Source of the DNA: Pyropia yezoensis
Taxonomy: Eukaryota > Rhodophyta > Bangiophyceae > Bangiales > Bangiaceae
Assembly: GCA_009829735.1 (NCBI GenBank)
Contig: CM020618.1
Span: 31,224,894 to 31,288,893 of the forward strand
DNA length: 64,000 nt
Direction of reading: 5' to 3'
Part shown: positions 1 to 13,100 of the stretch, in pieces
Position numbering within the stretch: position 1 is the first letter of the stretch
How the letters are laid out: the number at the start of each line of letters is the position of its first letter
Notes under the pieces: generated by a model
Databases searched by the model: none
The model's input: the letters and a program-made list of their open reading frames with translations, nothing else
What the model was told of the DNA's origin: nothing
Position numbers and translations under genes: made by a program

Positions 1-297
1 TCTCATGAGTACTCGTGCACGGGTGGGCGCTATGCTCGAGCGCAACCTGCCATGCAGGTCATCTCCATTGAGTGGTGCCTCTCAGGGCAACGGGAGTTTT
101 GACGGGAACAATGCGCAAACAGCCCCGGATGGGACAGTCGTCCAGACGCCGGCAAAGGGCGGGCACAAGAACTGCGCGAGAAACAGAACCAAGAATATGT
201 CAACACGTCATACAAGTCGCAAAAACGCAGCGATGCAAACCAGATGAAACATAAAGAACGACACCGGACCAGGTACAGCTCCACACACAGGGCCGAT

Positions 298-3200
298 TCA
301 GCAGATCGCGCTGCGCACGGGCCGGCTCTTCCGCCGAGAGGTGGATGGTCCGCGCTCAGCCGCCTCCGCTGCTGCCGTCGCGGCCGCCTCGGCCGCCGCC
401 GTGGCCGCCGCCTCGGCTGCCGCGGCCGCCCGCTTGGCACGGCTGCTCGCCGCCGCCGACGGGACGGACTTGCCGCCGCCCCCGCGCCCGCCCTTGGCGA
501 CAAACCGCCCGTTGGCAGCGCCGCCCCCACCCGCCCGGCCAGGCGGTGGCGCCGCGCCAGCCCCGCCCGCCCCGCCTGTAGGGCCACCACCGCTGCCGCC
601 GGCAGGGCCACCACCACCGCCGCCGCCGCCGCCGGCCATACCCAAAGCGGCGGCGCCCCCTCCCCCCCCGGGGCCGACGAACCCGCCCGCTGAGCCCTGC
701 GTTGCACGAGAGCGCGCCACTTCCTCTTCCAGCCGCACCAGTGTGGCGGTGAGAAGCCGGCACCGCCGCGCCTCCTCCGTCGCGTGCACCCCCCAGTCCG
801 CCACCTCCGACGTGAGCATGGCGGCGAGCGAGCGCAGCTGCGACAGCTCCGTCGGCTCCTGCAGCAGCTCGTCTGCAGCCAGCTCATCATCCGCGTCCAC
901 GGCAGCAGGCACGTTGCCATGTACATCGCTACCGTCGACGGGGCCACTGCAGCCGCCCACCGCCAGCGCATCCACGGTGGCCACATCGACGTGGCCGCGC
1001 ATGGCCGCCAGCTTGAGCCGAGCTCGGTCCAGCCGGCGGCGCGCGTCGAGCTCGTGGAAACGCGCAGCGCGGAGCTCGTCCTCTACTCCGTCGCAAGCGG
1101 CCGCCTCACGCTCGCCGGCTGCGCGAGCTGATCGAAGGGCCCCGTCGGCGCGCTCCCGCTCCGCGTCAAGGGCCGTCATCTCGGTTGCCTCGGAAATCAG
1201 GCGGGCGCGCACGTCGGACAGATCCTGCTGCCATGCGCTGCGGGCGCTGGCCACTTCGCGAGCGGCGAGGACCTCCGCCTGTCGCTCCACGTGCAGCCGT
1301 ACCGTGTCCACCTCGACGCGGGGAACTATGACGGTTCCACCGCCACTGCCACCATTCATGGGAATCCGAACCCCGGGGAGAGCGCTGGGAGTGGCCGATC
1401 GGCGACCTCGTCGCCGGCCGCGCCGACGATTTGCGCCACTATCGCTGCCGCTATCACCGCCAGAATCCTTACCGCCGCCAACGCCACCACCGCCCCTGCG
1501 CCTGCCACCTCTGTCGCTGCCACTGCCGCCGCTGCCGCGTCCGCGAGTGGTTGCCCGACCCCCTCGCACACCGCTGCCACTGCCGATGCCACGACCGTGG
1601 CCACGGCCACGGTTGCGGTAGCCGGGGCTGCCACCGTCCGAGGCACTTCCGCTGCCACCGCCGTCGCCACCACTGTCGCTGTCGGTCCGCCCACCGACCC
1701 TGGTCAATCGGCGGTCTCGGCGCGGCCGGCGAGCGCCCTGCAAGCGCTCGTCGTCAGCGCTACCGTCGATGCTATCGCTGGGTGCTCCAGAAGCATCCGC
1801 AGCGGTGGTGCCTCCACCATCAGCGCCAGGATCAAAAAAGTCCCCACCAATGGCATCGCCACCGCCGCGCACTTCCTCACCACTCTCTGCACTGTCAGGG
1901 AGCGCCAGCACCTCCGCTGCCGCGGCTGCCCGTCGCAGGCGCGCGTGGAACAGATCGGCCGCTACGTAAGCAGCTAAGCGGGCCGCCCCAGGCGGCACAG
2001 GCGAGCCGCCACTGCCTGGAGCGGCCAGAGCGGCCAGCTCGGTGGCGGCTGCCGCCAAGTAGGCGCCCACCACGTCGGCCGGAAAGCCTGTCGCCGCCGC
2101 CGCAGTCGCCACCCACTGCGGCGTGACACCGGCTTTGTGCTTGGGTGGCTGCTTGCGCAGCAGTGTCAGCAGCCGACGCAGGGCTTCCACAGAGTGCAAC
2201 AAGCCATCCCCGTCTGATCCGTCGGAGATGCCAACCACCCTTCTCCCATTAGGAGGGTCTTTGCGTCCGCGGTTCGGTCGCACAGCCACTGTGTCCGCGC
2301 TGGCAGCCGTGGCGGTAGCGGTCGACGCGCGGCGCTCACGGCGGCGGGCGACGCGGCGGCCCTCATCGCGCAAGCGCTTGGCACTCGAGGGCGCAGCCCC
2401 GCCAAAGTGGACATTCGCCGGCGCAGTTGGTGCGGCGGTAGGGTGGATATCGTCGGCCGCCACGACTTCTGCCCCCGACTCGTCGCCGTCGCCATCGCCA
2501 ACGTTACCAACAGCAGCGGCTGGATAGGAGCTGCTACGCCGACGAGCGGTGCGGGCACGCTTGCTCGACGGCTTTCCGCTCCCCACTGCAGGCGATGGCG
2601 GCTGCGCGCGCGTCGTCGGACTGTCCCGGCTGCCGGCGTCACCATCGTCACCATCGTCGCCGTCGTCGACGTCATCGACGTTGACGTCGCCGCCTCCGCC
2701 GCCGTCCGCAGCAACGACCACATCGCCCTCGTCGCCCTCATCGTCTGCGTCAGAGGTGACGCTGCCAGCTGGGAAGCCGCGATCACCTCCATAGATTGGA
2801 TCACTGCCGTCCCCCTCAGATTCTCCCTCAGAGGAGCCAAGCACATCCATTCCCCTTTGGACACTGCTGTCGTCACTGTCTCCTGGCATTCCAGCCACGG
2901 GCAAAGGGGAGGGTGTGCGACTTGGAGAGCCACTCACGCCCTCACCTGTAACTGGCTGTTCATCGCCCACGGAAGGCCGGGAGGAGGCCACAAGCGGGCT
3001 GGCAGACCCCGCCCCCGCAGCGCCTGCCCCGACAACGCCCGCAGCGCCCACGGCGCCGGCGGCGCCCACGACCGTCACGCCCATGGGGTGCCCATCTCCG
3101 CCAGCAGAGCCAGCGCCCCCAGAGCCGCCTCCTACATCCCGCGAGACCCCTCCCCGGCCGCTGCCCTCGCCGGCGGCTACGCTCGCGCTGCCAGGCGAGC

Positions 3201-4344
3201 CAGCAGCCTTCCCTCCAGAGCCCCCCGACGAAGAGCCAAACACCGCAGACAGGTTGTGTTCTCGGTTGTAGGTCACGGGGTGGGCCCCGGCCGAGTCGTC
3301 GCCCGCAGTGCCGTCGCGACCGGGTAGAGGAGGGTGGTCGCCCGTCGCCACGCGGCCAATAGTGCCCTTCGGAGGTGTGTCGCAACTAGCGACGGCGGTC
3401 CCAGCGGTCGCACCACCGACAAGCCCGCCATCGGGGGTGGTGGGCGCATCGATGAGAGAAGCTAAAACAGGAGAGGGCGAAATGGCGGCAGCGGCCCCGG
3501 CCACAACTCCGCCGCCGTCTCCGACATCAACATCGTCACCGCTGGCGGTCGTGGCAGGGGGCTTCGTCCGCTTGGCCCTCCCCCCCCGGCGCGGCGGGGA
3601 GGGCGGAGGCAAAAGGACAGGCGCCCAACGCATTTTGAACCCGTTGGGATACTCAACGTACCCACCGCGAACAATGTACCCACCGCGACGGCGGTCCTTC
3701 CTCTGCGAAGCGCTACGCGAGGCAGCTGTAGATTCTTCGGCATTGGCAGACGCGCCGCCACCAGCAACAGGACTCGAGATGGGTGGCGACGATGGCGCGG
3801 TGTTGGCCCCGCCGGTCGCGTCGACAGGTCGAGGACGCTTGCGCCGGGCGGCGGAACCCCGGGGGCCACCCCCCGACTCGGGCAGGTTGCCTGCTGGCAC
3901 AGGCGCGAAAGCGGCATTTCCGTCTGCCTTTGAAGGGGCATCTGCCGAACAGGGAACAGAAAAAACAGCAGAGAAATCACGAGAGAATGAAAAACGAGTG
4001 GCAAAGAGAGGAAGTGAGCAAGAAGCTCAAGACATGCACGTACGCGACCAGATGGAAGCATAAACGACGCTCGCGCACGAGCTGTCCACGCTCGCACGCG
4101 CGCGCGAACGAAACCGAGAAACAAAAAAGACATGCATGAGAGTGAGAAGCCGCTACGCACACATACCCGCTGTGGTGCAGCTAATCCCAGCCGGAGCAGC
4201 TCCACCAACGTCTGCTGACGGGGATACGTCCATAGCGTCTTTGGTCGCCGTCGGGGCCACGTCGTCGGGCGCCTCCTTGGTCTTGAGCTCAGACGCCGCC
4301 AGTGCAGCCGTCGCTTCACCGGGACCCATAGGTGGAAGCCCCAT
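298..4344 (-). CDS. Uncharacterised low-complexity coiled-coil protein, two exons
   Basis: Not recognised. Exon 1 runs 4344-4167 and opens with MGLPPMGPGEATAALAAS. It ends at a GTATGT donor (4166), and the acceptor TTCGGCAG ends at 3942. The split codon GG/AT keeps the frame open for about 1,215 further codons to the stop at 298. The long middle is Ser/Gly/Asp-rich and basic, probably disordered, with acidic runs. A more ordered block containing LLHSVEALRRLLTLLRKQP lies about halfway along. A predicted coiled coil rich in Arg/Glu/Ala lies near the C-terminal quarter (about nucleotides 930-1320), followed by a Gly-rich tail. Composition suggests a nuclear or scaffold protein, but this is only a guess. 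The ATG at 4344 is chosen because sequence above it looks non-coding; an earlier start in the same open frame (to 4695) is possible. Confidence 0.6.
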
Positions 4345-4868
4345 GCGCCGAAACCGCTCTGAGACCGAGGCCCGCTGGCCACAGCGGGGGTAAGCGCAAG
4401 AAAAGCACTGACAGGTCTGTGGCAGTGAGGCCGGCGAGATGTTCGCGCGGCAAGGAGCCCACCCCCAACCCCCCTCTCCCCACACCGGCTTCGCTACGCT
4501 ATTGATGGGGGTTGGAGGCCTCGGGCAGCGGGTAAAGCAGGAAGATGAGGGGCAGCGGGAGCGCGCCCAAGCGGAAGCGGCGTGTGGTAGCGGGTGCGCG
4601 GTGGCCGCGCGTGTGTCGCGACGTGCACGTGCTCTCACTGGGTCTTGGGCGAGTGAAAGGCTCATCGTGGACTGGCCAGGATCTGCCAATTTCATGCTTC
4701 ATTACATTTGTAATTAACGCAACTGGGTGTCCACCTCGGGGAAATATGACAGGCGAAGCTACTGCAGTTGCAGTACTGCACGTATTGCAGGAATGGGACA
4801 CCCTTTCCTCCAGATCCTGCATTGGCAATAGCCAGCGTCCAGCCCCCCCCCTCGCTAGCTTCTACGAC
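4345..4868. other. Intergenic, between two minus-strand genes
   Basis: No gene is supported here. It should hold the promoter of the upstream-facing coiled-coil gene and the 3' end of the anoctamin gene. An acceptor-like pyrimidine tract ending in GGCCAG occurs just above the chosen ATG (about 4380), so a further 5' exon cannot be excluded. Confidence 0.4.
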
Positions 4869-7800
4869 TCATTCCCCGGTCGTCCCTCTCGCCGGCTCTC
4901 TCTTGCCATCACCATCCCCGTCCACGTCCGACAGCGCGTCCGTAGCATCTACGTATGCATGCCAGTCCTCTGCACGCACCCCGTCTCTGGTCATATCCCC
5001 CCCCTCGCTGCCCTCTCCACGCTGGGAGGCCAGGTCCACCTGGCCAGCTGCGCCCGACACAAACGCAGTCTCCTGGGAGCCACCCATGTGCCACCGCCAC
5101 GCGTCGTACCGCCGCCGCGCCGCCGCCCGCGACGTCGACCGAGGGGTATCACGGACCGCCCCGCCAACCGCCAGGCGGAGGCACAGCAGAAGGTGCTCGG
5201 CGGCGATGGCCACCACCACAGCCGTCAACGCGGGCGTGCGCGGCAAGGCTGCCGCAGCAGCGGCGGCGCCTTCAGCACCGGGCGCAGGCGCGGGGGGGGA
5301 GTCGTAGGCGTCCCGATACAGCAGCGGCGCCAGCCCGTCGTTAGTCAGCAGCACAACCGCCAGGTTGGCGGGCACCGCCACCAGCGCGAGCGCTTGCAGC
5401 ACCCCAGCCCACGCACCAATGCCCCCACCCCCGCCGGTGCTGTCGTCCACCTCAGGCCTTCGGTGGAGGGTGAGGAGCTTGAAAGCGTCCGAGCGGGTCT
5501 CCACCATCGCGTTGACCGCTGCGATGAGGGCGACGGCGGGGGAAGCAAGCCCGAAGAGCGCTACGTACGCATACTGGATCACCTGCTCTGCATAATCCTC
5601 CACGCTCACCGCCGCCTCATGGGCAGGCAGCTGCAGTTCAGACACGTAGCGGCTCTCCGTCCCCTCCCCTCGCCGCCGGGAAAGCACCCGACGCACGGCT
5701 CCGATTGCCCACGGGAGAGCAACTTCAGCCAGTTGCTGAAGCGTCGCCTTGGTCACCGCGGTACTGAGCAACTGCGTCTGGAGCTGGGTCAAACAGCTCC
5801 CGGTTACCGCCCGTCCGCCACCGCCTTCAACCGCCTCCACCACCCACCCACGCTCGCAGCCGCCGCCGACTACGTTAGCGCCAAGAAGCGGTCGCACAAA
5901 CGCGAGGTAAAACACGGTAGCAAAGTTGGTGACAACCATAAAGAAGAAGCGTTTCAACACCAACGAGTCTTGAAAGCCCTGCACAGTACGATGGTTCTCC
6001 AAACGCGTCAGGGCCCCGGCCGCTACTCGCCACAGCGGATCCGTTATGGCAATCAAGGTGCCTTGGGCAATGCCGGGAACAAAACGGGCGATGGTGCTTC
6101 CGCCGAGGGCGGCGGCAATGGTTGCGCGATAGAACGCGAGCAGAAACGCGCACGTACCAACCGCCATCGTCACCGTGGCCGTGGCAGAGATAGAAAGAAG
6201 GACGACGCGGGTGGTGGACGACCGCTCTCGGACGGGGTTCAGAGGAACCGTGGGGGGAGCTCCCCCGGGTGGCTGCCGCCGGTGGTGGCTGCGCCGGCGG
6301 CCAGCGCTGCGCCGGTGGTCGCGGCTGCCGCCGTCGCGACGAGCTCCGCCAACCCCAAAGGTGGTGCCTTTGTCACCGTCCCCGTCGGTGCTGCCGCCAC
6401 CGCGACCGTCCCGATCCGTGCTGTCCCCGTCCCGCTCGTCGGCCAGCTGACGCTTTGCGTCGACCACCACGTCCCGCAGGTCCACCCACCCACCCTCACA
6501 GTAGAACCCCGGGCGGACGCGGCCGCGCAGCCCCGGCCGGACGTCGTCCCCCCGCGACGCGTGCGCTTCCGCAATCCCCCACCGGAAGCGGAGGCGCGCA
6601 ACGCGGCGCTTCCACCCCTCTAGTACACCTACCGCCCACGCTACCAACGCGGGCGCGGTGGCCAGGCGCAGCGCCGCCACCGTCGCGGGCCGGTCCCGTG
6701 ACCGCGACGCAGCCAACAGCAGCGGCGCAGCGACAGACGAGGCCGCCCAAAATCCGCGTCCCACCGTCGACGCAAAAGCAAAGTAGATGGCTGGGCGGGC
6801 GCCAAGGTAAGCGCGGAGGCCATCGACGGGGGTCGCCCCCAGCGGCCGCCGCCACAGCCGGTCCGTGACGGCCGCGCGCACCAGCGCTGCCGCAACGGGC
6901 GGGTCGTGCAAGGGGGTGGCGGCAAGCAGCCGTCCCGTCGCGACCGCCCGGTCGGGTGCCACCCCCGCCGTCCGCAGTGCAGCGGCCGTAATCTGCGCCC
7001 GCGCCGCGGGGGACCAGTAGGAGCCCGCTGCGGCGGGCTCGGCGGCCGCGCCCAGCGCCGCCGCTGGCCGCCGGTACGCCCCCGACCGGGCGGGGTCAAA
7101 CGGGACGGCGGCGCTGCCGTAGCGCCGCCTGAGCCGCACCACCACCCCAGCCGACGGGGCGGCGGCGTCGAGGGCGGCGGGGGGCAACGCCAGCCTCACC
7201 AGCACAGACCGGGAGGGGGGGTGCGGCGCCTGCGAGACGGCAAAGCCGGCCTGCACCAGCGCTGCGACCGTCCGAGCGCGGTAGACGGTTGCGGCAGTTT
7301 GCGATGCAGACGCCGCTTCCTCAGCGGCGACCGACGGTGGGGAGCCGCCGGCCGCCGCGCCGGTGGCCGCCTCGCCAGTGGGGAATCGGAGAAGGTAGTC
7401 CCAGCCCCAGGGGGGCTTTTGTGCCGGGCCGCCGCCACCGCCGAAACCGCCGCCGCCGCTGCCGCCACAGTGGCCACCGCCACCGTCACCGCCGCCGCCA
7501 CCGCCACCACCGCCGACGCCACCACCCGCCGCGACGTCTGTAGCAGCCGCAAGACCTCCCGCCACCGCGTCTGGAGCACCCGCACCCCCAGCCCCCCCAA
7601 CGGCGCCGCCCATACCCTCCCCCCCCCCCCAGCCGCCACTGGCCGCCGCCGAGAGCCCCGCCGCCGCCGCAGCGGGCAAGCCCCCCCCCCCCCCCCCCCC
7701 CGCCAAGGACTCCACCCCCCCCCCCCCCACCCCTCCACCGCCGCCAGCCACCGCGGCAAGTCCCCCGATCGCGGCGCCAGGCAATCCCCCCCCTCCCCCC

Positions 7801-8931
7801 CAGCGCCCCCTCCCCCCAAGGCACTGGCCAGCCCCCCCACCCCGCCCCCCCTCCCATGCCGAGCGCCCCCCCGAGTACCTGCCCCCCCCCCTGCAGCGCG
7901 CCGGTGGCGACCCCTCCCAGACCCGCGCCACCCGCCGCGGCGGCCACCCCCCCCGCGGCGGCGGCCACGCCCGCGGCCACGGGGAGCGGAACCAGACCGG
8001 CGGCGGCGGCCATTCCCGCCGCCGCCGTAGCCACGTCGGCCAGGTCCTGCGCCAACCCCCGGTCTACTGCGTCCTGTGCCATCCCTGGGAGGTCCATGCC
8101 GCCGCCCCCACCCCCACCGTCCCCATCGTCGGTGCGCTGGGCGTGGCCGCGCGCGCGGCCGACCGCCGCCACCGCTCGCAGCACTGCGTCGGCCGCGTCT
8201 GGGGCCGCCTCGGGGAGGCCGCGGGTGGTGCTAGCTGCGCCGGCCGCCCGGCCACTGCCCAGGGCGCGGGTGGCGGTGGATGGGGTCCCCAGAGGGGCCG
8301 TCCCCCCAAGCTCGTCGCGGGCGTCGCCATCCAGGGCGTCGCCATCCAAGCCACCGCCGCCCAGGGGGTGACCCGCCCAGCCCCAACCCCCCGGCGGGGC
8401 GCCGCGGCGGCCGCTGCCGCGGCCAGCGTCCTCCCCCGCACCCCCACCAGCGCCCGACGCGGGCGTACCAACGCCCGCAGGGGGCAGCCCCGCCACCCCG
8501 TCACCGCCGCCGACCGGGTAGCCACGGGGGGCGCTCCCGCCAGCCCGCCGATGGCGGCGGCGGGAGCGGCGGCTACGTCCTTGCAGCGCCGGGCGGTACT
8601 CCCCCCCCCCGCCGTCCTCCCCACTTGGTGGTGGCGGCGACGACGGCAGCGGTGGCAAGGAGCCGTCCCCCGCGGGCGGTAGCGCCGCCACCACCGCCGC
8701 CACCACGCCGGCCTCGTCGCCGTCAGCCGCAAAGGTCACACGAGGTGGGGGCGGAGGGGGGAAGGGGGGTGTCAGCGGCAGTGGCAGGGCGGTCGGTAGG
8801 GTGGGGGCCGTTGCCGTGCGGCCCCCGACGGGCCGCGTCAGGTCCAGGATGGTGTCGAAGGGGGCGGCGGTGGGGGTGGCGGGAGGGGCGCCGGCAAAGG
8901 CGGGCGGCGGCCCGCCCCATGGGCGGTCCAT
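4869..8931 (-). CDS. Anoctamin (TMEM16) family membrane protein, frame broken in a C-tract
   Basis: Family members are calcium-activated chloride channels or lipid scramblases, or ER-plasma membrane tethers. The uninterrupted frame is 7931-4869. GWDYLLRFP near 7400 starts the N-terminal dimerisation domain. The first membrane helices (YFAFASTVGRGFW, then VLEGWKRRVARLRFRWG) lie near 6780-6600, with about eight further hydrophobic segments down to 5150. The family core is clear: CLTQLQTQL, then QQLAEVALP, VEDYAEQVIQYAYVALFG and NAMVETRSDAFKLL. Acidic residues at the calcium-site positions of helices 6-8 (E, D..E, E...D) are kept. The N-terminal 170 residues of this frame are Gly-rich. A second open frame, offset by one base, runs 9255 to about 7850 and reads more like protein there (from MDRPWGGPPPAFAG at 8931). 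One surplus base in the C-tracts near 7790-7880 would join them. The start is therefore uncertain; the family call is firm. Confidence 0.85.
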
Positions 8932-9995
8932 CCGAGCGTGACGTTGCCAGAAAGACGGGCGCTTTGCGGGGGGGGGGAGGTCGCAGCCGCAGACGGATGG
9001 GGTCGAGGGAGGGGGGGGGGGGGGAGATAGTGGCCGAGCGCACTGCGCCGCCCCGGCCGGCAGCGCGTGCGGCGCGGCAACCGCGGGATGACTCTGGAAG
9101 GGCACGGTGGGGACGACGGCCGACACGAGGGGAACACACACCCCCCGCGGATGGTCGGTGAGGTAGCCGGCCGGGGGTTGGGCAACGGCAGGAAAGGACA
9201 CCGCCAGGCGGCACGGCCCACGACCGGCACGGGAGCCCGCCTCGGTGTCACCCAAACCCGCGGCGGGTGCGTGACGCCCCCGCGCCTCGCGCTCCGCGCG
9301 GGGGCAGGAGGGAGCGGCAGCAGCAGCTGGGGGTGAGCACGCAGCTCACCGCGGAGAGGCGGTTCCCCTCCGCCACCTGCGTGCTGACGCCCCCCCGTCC
9401 CCCCCCCGCCGTGGCGGACGCACGTTCCCCACTGTGCGACATGCAGAGGATCCCCTCGTACGCGCCCCCCCCCCACTCACCCCTTGCCGCCCACCGGCCG
9501 CCACTCCGGGGCCGCGCGGCGCCGGCTGCCGCCCCACCACCCCCCCCCCATCCCCCCCCCCCCGGCTCTGTCACCGACGAAACACCCGCGGCGCCTGCGG
9601 GGGCGCGTGAGCCACTGCCGCTACCGCTCGTCCGCCTCCCGCGGCGGGGGCGTCACCCGTGGCGAGCCGTCACCGCGCTCGCCGCGGTAGCGGCGGTGCC
9701 GGCACATGCAGTGGCGCCGGCAGTGACCGCCGTGGCGCCAGCGGGGTGATGGCAGTCAAGCAGGAGGAAGAGTCAACATCGGGGATGCAGCGGCGGGGCG
9801 GAGGGAAATCCAGTCACCGCCGGACTGGTCGAGAGATGGGGGGGGGTTGCGGGTGGGCCATGGGGTTGCCAAACGGCGGATGGCGCGGCGGCCACTTGGC
9901 CACTGGCCACTGGATAGCGGGCGGCGTGCAGAAATTCACGCCTCACCGAAAAAAAAAAAAACGGCAGGCACAACGCCCGACTGTATCGTCGCTCT
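8932..9995. other. Low-complexity intergenic stretch
   Basis: GC-rich sequence with many C or G runs and no convincing gene. It presumably carries the anoctamin promoter and 5' end. A 13-A run lies near 9949-9961. Confidence 0.4.
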
Positions 9996-10139
9996 GGCCC
10001 GAATCCGCCTCACATCTACCTCGCGATTGCGAGGGCAGCGAGGGGTTCGGGCACCCCTCTGGAATGGCCTTCCCTAGGGGGTGCCTGAAGCCCTCGCAGC
10101 CCTCTCAATCGCGAGCTAGTTGTGATGCGGATTCGGGCC
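9996..10139. repeat. 144-bp foldback (inverted-repeat) element
   Basis: The left arm begins GGCCCGAATCCGCCTCACA. The right arm, read on the other strand, begins GGCCCGAATCCGCATCACA. The two arms match for about 60 bases around a short centre near 10060, so the unit could fold into one long hairpin. It has no coding capacity. It ends at the CTAG that borders the piggyBac-type element. It looks like a foldback MITE, but its own target duplication is not clear. Confidence 0.7.
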
Positions 10140-10143
10140 CTAG

Positions 10144-13100
10144 TGTCTATTCTACCGACCGGATTCCAGAATCCTCTCCGGATTCTAGAATCCGGTTTTT
10201 CGGCTCCTGTTTTTTCGCACTTCCTGCGGTCCGTTGCTCATTCTGACGCCAGAAACGGACCCAGCGCATTTGACTTGACCTTGGGGCAACTCCAGTGCAT
10301 CCCACGCTGAGGAGAACCCGCGCCAAAAAGTTTTCTCTTTTGCGCGCAGCTGCCCCGCCATCACACCCCACAAAGGGACGCCAGAGGCTCCTCTGGCGGT
10401 CTTTGGAAGCAGCGACGGCATCCAGGTGAAGCTCGGGCTGCGAAGGACGCGCCAGTGATCACCAGGCGTGCTGCGACCCCACCCACCGTCACCCACCGCT
10501 GTCATCACCGACAGTACTCGTTTCTGTGGCCACATTTTCTTTCCCTCTTCCACACTTGGCTGTTCTGTCCCCTCTCCTTTTTCGTCAGGTTCCCCCCTTC
10601 CCACCCATGGCCGAAGCTCCCCGCCCCCGCCACGAGGCCATTCCCCCTCGCCCTCCCCCGACGCCCTCCCCCCCCCTCTTCTCTCCTCTTCCGCTGTCGA
10701 AAGCTCCGGCTCATGCCGTCCCTACCCCTGCCAACAGCACTAAGGCCAAAGGACAAGACCTGCGCTTGTCGGTTGGTGTGCAGGTGCACACGGAGGCGAT
10801 TAACGTGACGAACTTCTCGGAGTGCGCACGATTTTTGGGCTCGCTGGCCAAGACGTCGTTTGTGACCGGAACTGTGCTCGAGGTGGTCAAGGGAAAAACA
10901 AAGAGTGGCCGGAACAAGACGGACTGGCGGGTCAAGTGGAAATGGCTGGACCGAGAGGTGGAAAAGGTTCTGGGCCTGCGTAGCGTCAAGATTGGAGCAG
11001 CTCCTTCCCCCGCCAGCTCCCAGTTGCCGCAACGACTCGAGGCCAACTCCCCGGCTAGTCAACCTTCCAGTCTACTTGGGGCTGGTGCTCAACTGCTCGA
11101 CCCGGCAGCGGCACGCAACTTTTCTCCGTCGCTTCCTAGACTTACGCCGGCATCATCGTCGGTGGTCGGCATTACTCTCTCGTTAGACGAGAGCGCCTTC
11201 CCCGCGACCCTACCTACGCACTCCCCCGGTGGCCTGTCAGCCGTAGCAACGCCAACCGCCGCAGCGTCCCAGCTCGTGACGGCCCATGCATTGACCTGGG
11301 CACGGCGACCTGTCACTGAGCCTGTCGGTGGACCAGTACCACGTCAAGCTTGGTCGGTGCGCGCCATCACGGGAGAGCACATTCTCGAGGGGGGCGACTC
11401 CATTGGACCAGGTGTGTCGCGGCGGCCTTACGATTACTTTTTGACGATGTTCCCCCCGAATCAGCTCGTACGCATGGTGCGGCTGACGAGCGCGAAGCTA
11501 CGTTCGCGAGGTATGCAGCCCACGTCGACGGGAGAGCTTCTCAAGTTCATCGGGGTCATCCTGTTGGGAACGCGGTTCGAGTTTGGCGCCCGCGCGGACC
11601 TGTGGGCAACTCAGGCACGCAACAGGTACCTGACTGCGCCCGCTTTCGGCAAGCGCACCGGTCTCTCTCGCAGCCGGTTTGACGCTGTGTGGTCGTGTGT
11701 AACCTTTAGCGCACAGACGGGCACTGCGAGCGACGCCTCGGAGCAGAGCAGGTGGCAGCTGATTGACGACTTTGTAGCGTCCATCAACCAGCACCGGGCT
11801 GCTCACGTCACTCCAAGCGAGTCCATTTGTGTCGACGAATCTATGTCGAGATGGTACGGGCAAGGCGGCAAATGGATCTCCCGGGGACTGCCGGCGTACG
11901 TCGCAATTGATCGCAAGCCGGAGAATGGATGCGAAATCCCAAATGCCCCCTGCGGCCGAAGCGAAATTATGCTGAAATTGAGCGTAGTCACGACGGCTGA
12001 GTACGAGAAATCGGCTGCCGGGGGCAACGACGCGGACCTGCCGCACGGTACCACGGTCCTCAAGAGGCTCGTGGCTCCTTGGGCGGGCACCCAGCGCATC
12101 ATCTGTGCCGACAGCTACTTTGCGAGCGTTGCCACTGCTCAACAGCTCCTCACAATGGGCTTGCGGTTCGTTGGAGTGGTGAAAACGGCCACGCGCGGGT
12201 ACCCAATGGGCGCCCTATCGGCCATCCTCTTGCAGTCTCGCGGGCAGCACGTTTCCTTCTCGCACGTCAACGCGGACAATGTCACGGACTTGATGGCGGT
12301 GCTGTGGGTGGATCGCGAACGACGGTATTTTATCGCGTCGGCATCAAGCACCCTTCCGGGGGCACCGTGCGAGCGCTTGCGATGGCGCCAGACGGGCGAG
12401 CATGCGGAGCGCGTTTCACTCACCGTGCCTCAACCGCAAGTTGCTGAGCTGTACTACAGTGTGTGCGCAACCATCGACCGCCACAATCGATGCAGACAGG
12501 ACGACCTGCAACTGGAGCGGAAGTACATCACGCACGACTGGTCGATGCGAGTGAACCTCACCCTGCTGGCAATCTGTATTGTGGACGCGTGGATGCTCTA
12601 TACGGGTGCGCGCGGGGCGGCAGCGGAGCTGACGCAAGCTGAGTTCTACGAGGACCTAGCCGCGCAACTCATTGAGAACACGTTTGACAGCTCAGGCTAT
12701 CGCAGCCGGGCGGCACCGGCCGATGTGCCGCGGGAGGACGTGGCTGGACCTGCGCGGTATGGCGTTGGTGTGCACCTGGTCCCGACTCTCAAGCGCAAGG
12801 GAGGGGACGCGAGGCTGGCTCAACGCGACTGCCGGGTTTGCAACCAGAACCGCTCAACTTCTGTGTGCTCGCGATGCCGGGAGACCGGCGAGGGCGAAGT
12901 ATTTTGCTGCTGGCCACAGTCGGGCCGCGACTGCTTCCAGACGCACATGCGAATTGTGCATGACTTGGATGTGTAAGTTTGATTGAAGAGAAATGTACTG
13001 GATTAACGGGGAAATATTTGAGGAGAAGTTTGCTGGCCGCGGAACGTCCGCCAGCTGCAGCCGAGGTGACCACCACCGCGGGCACCACCCCCACCACCGG

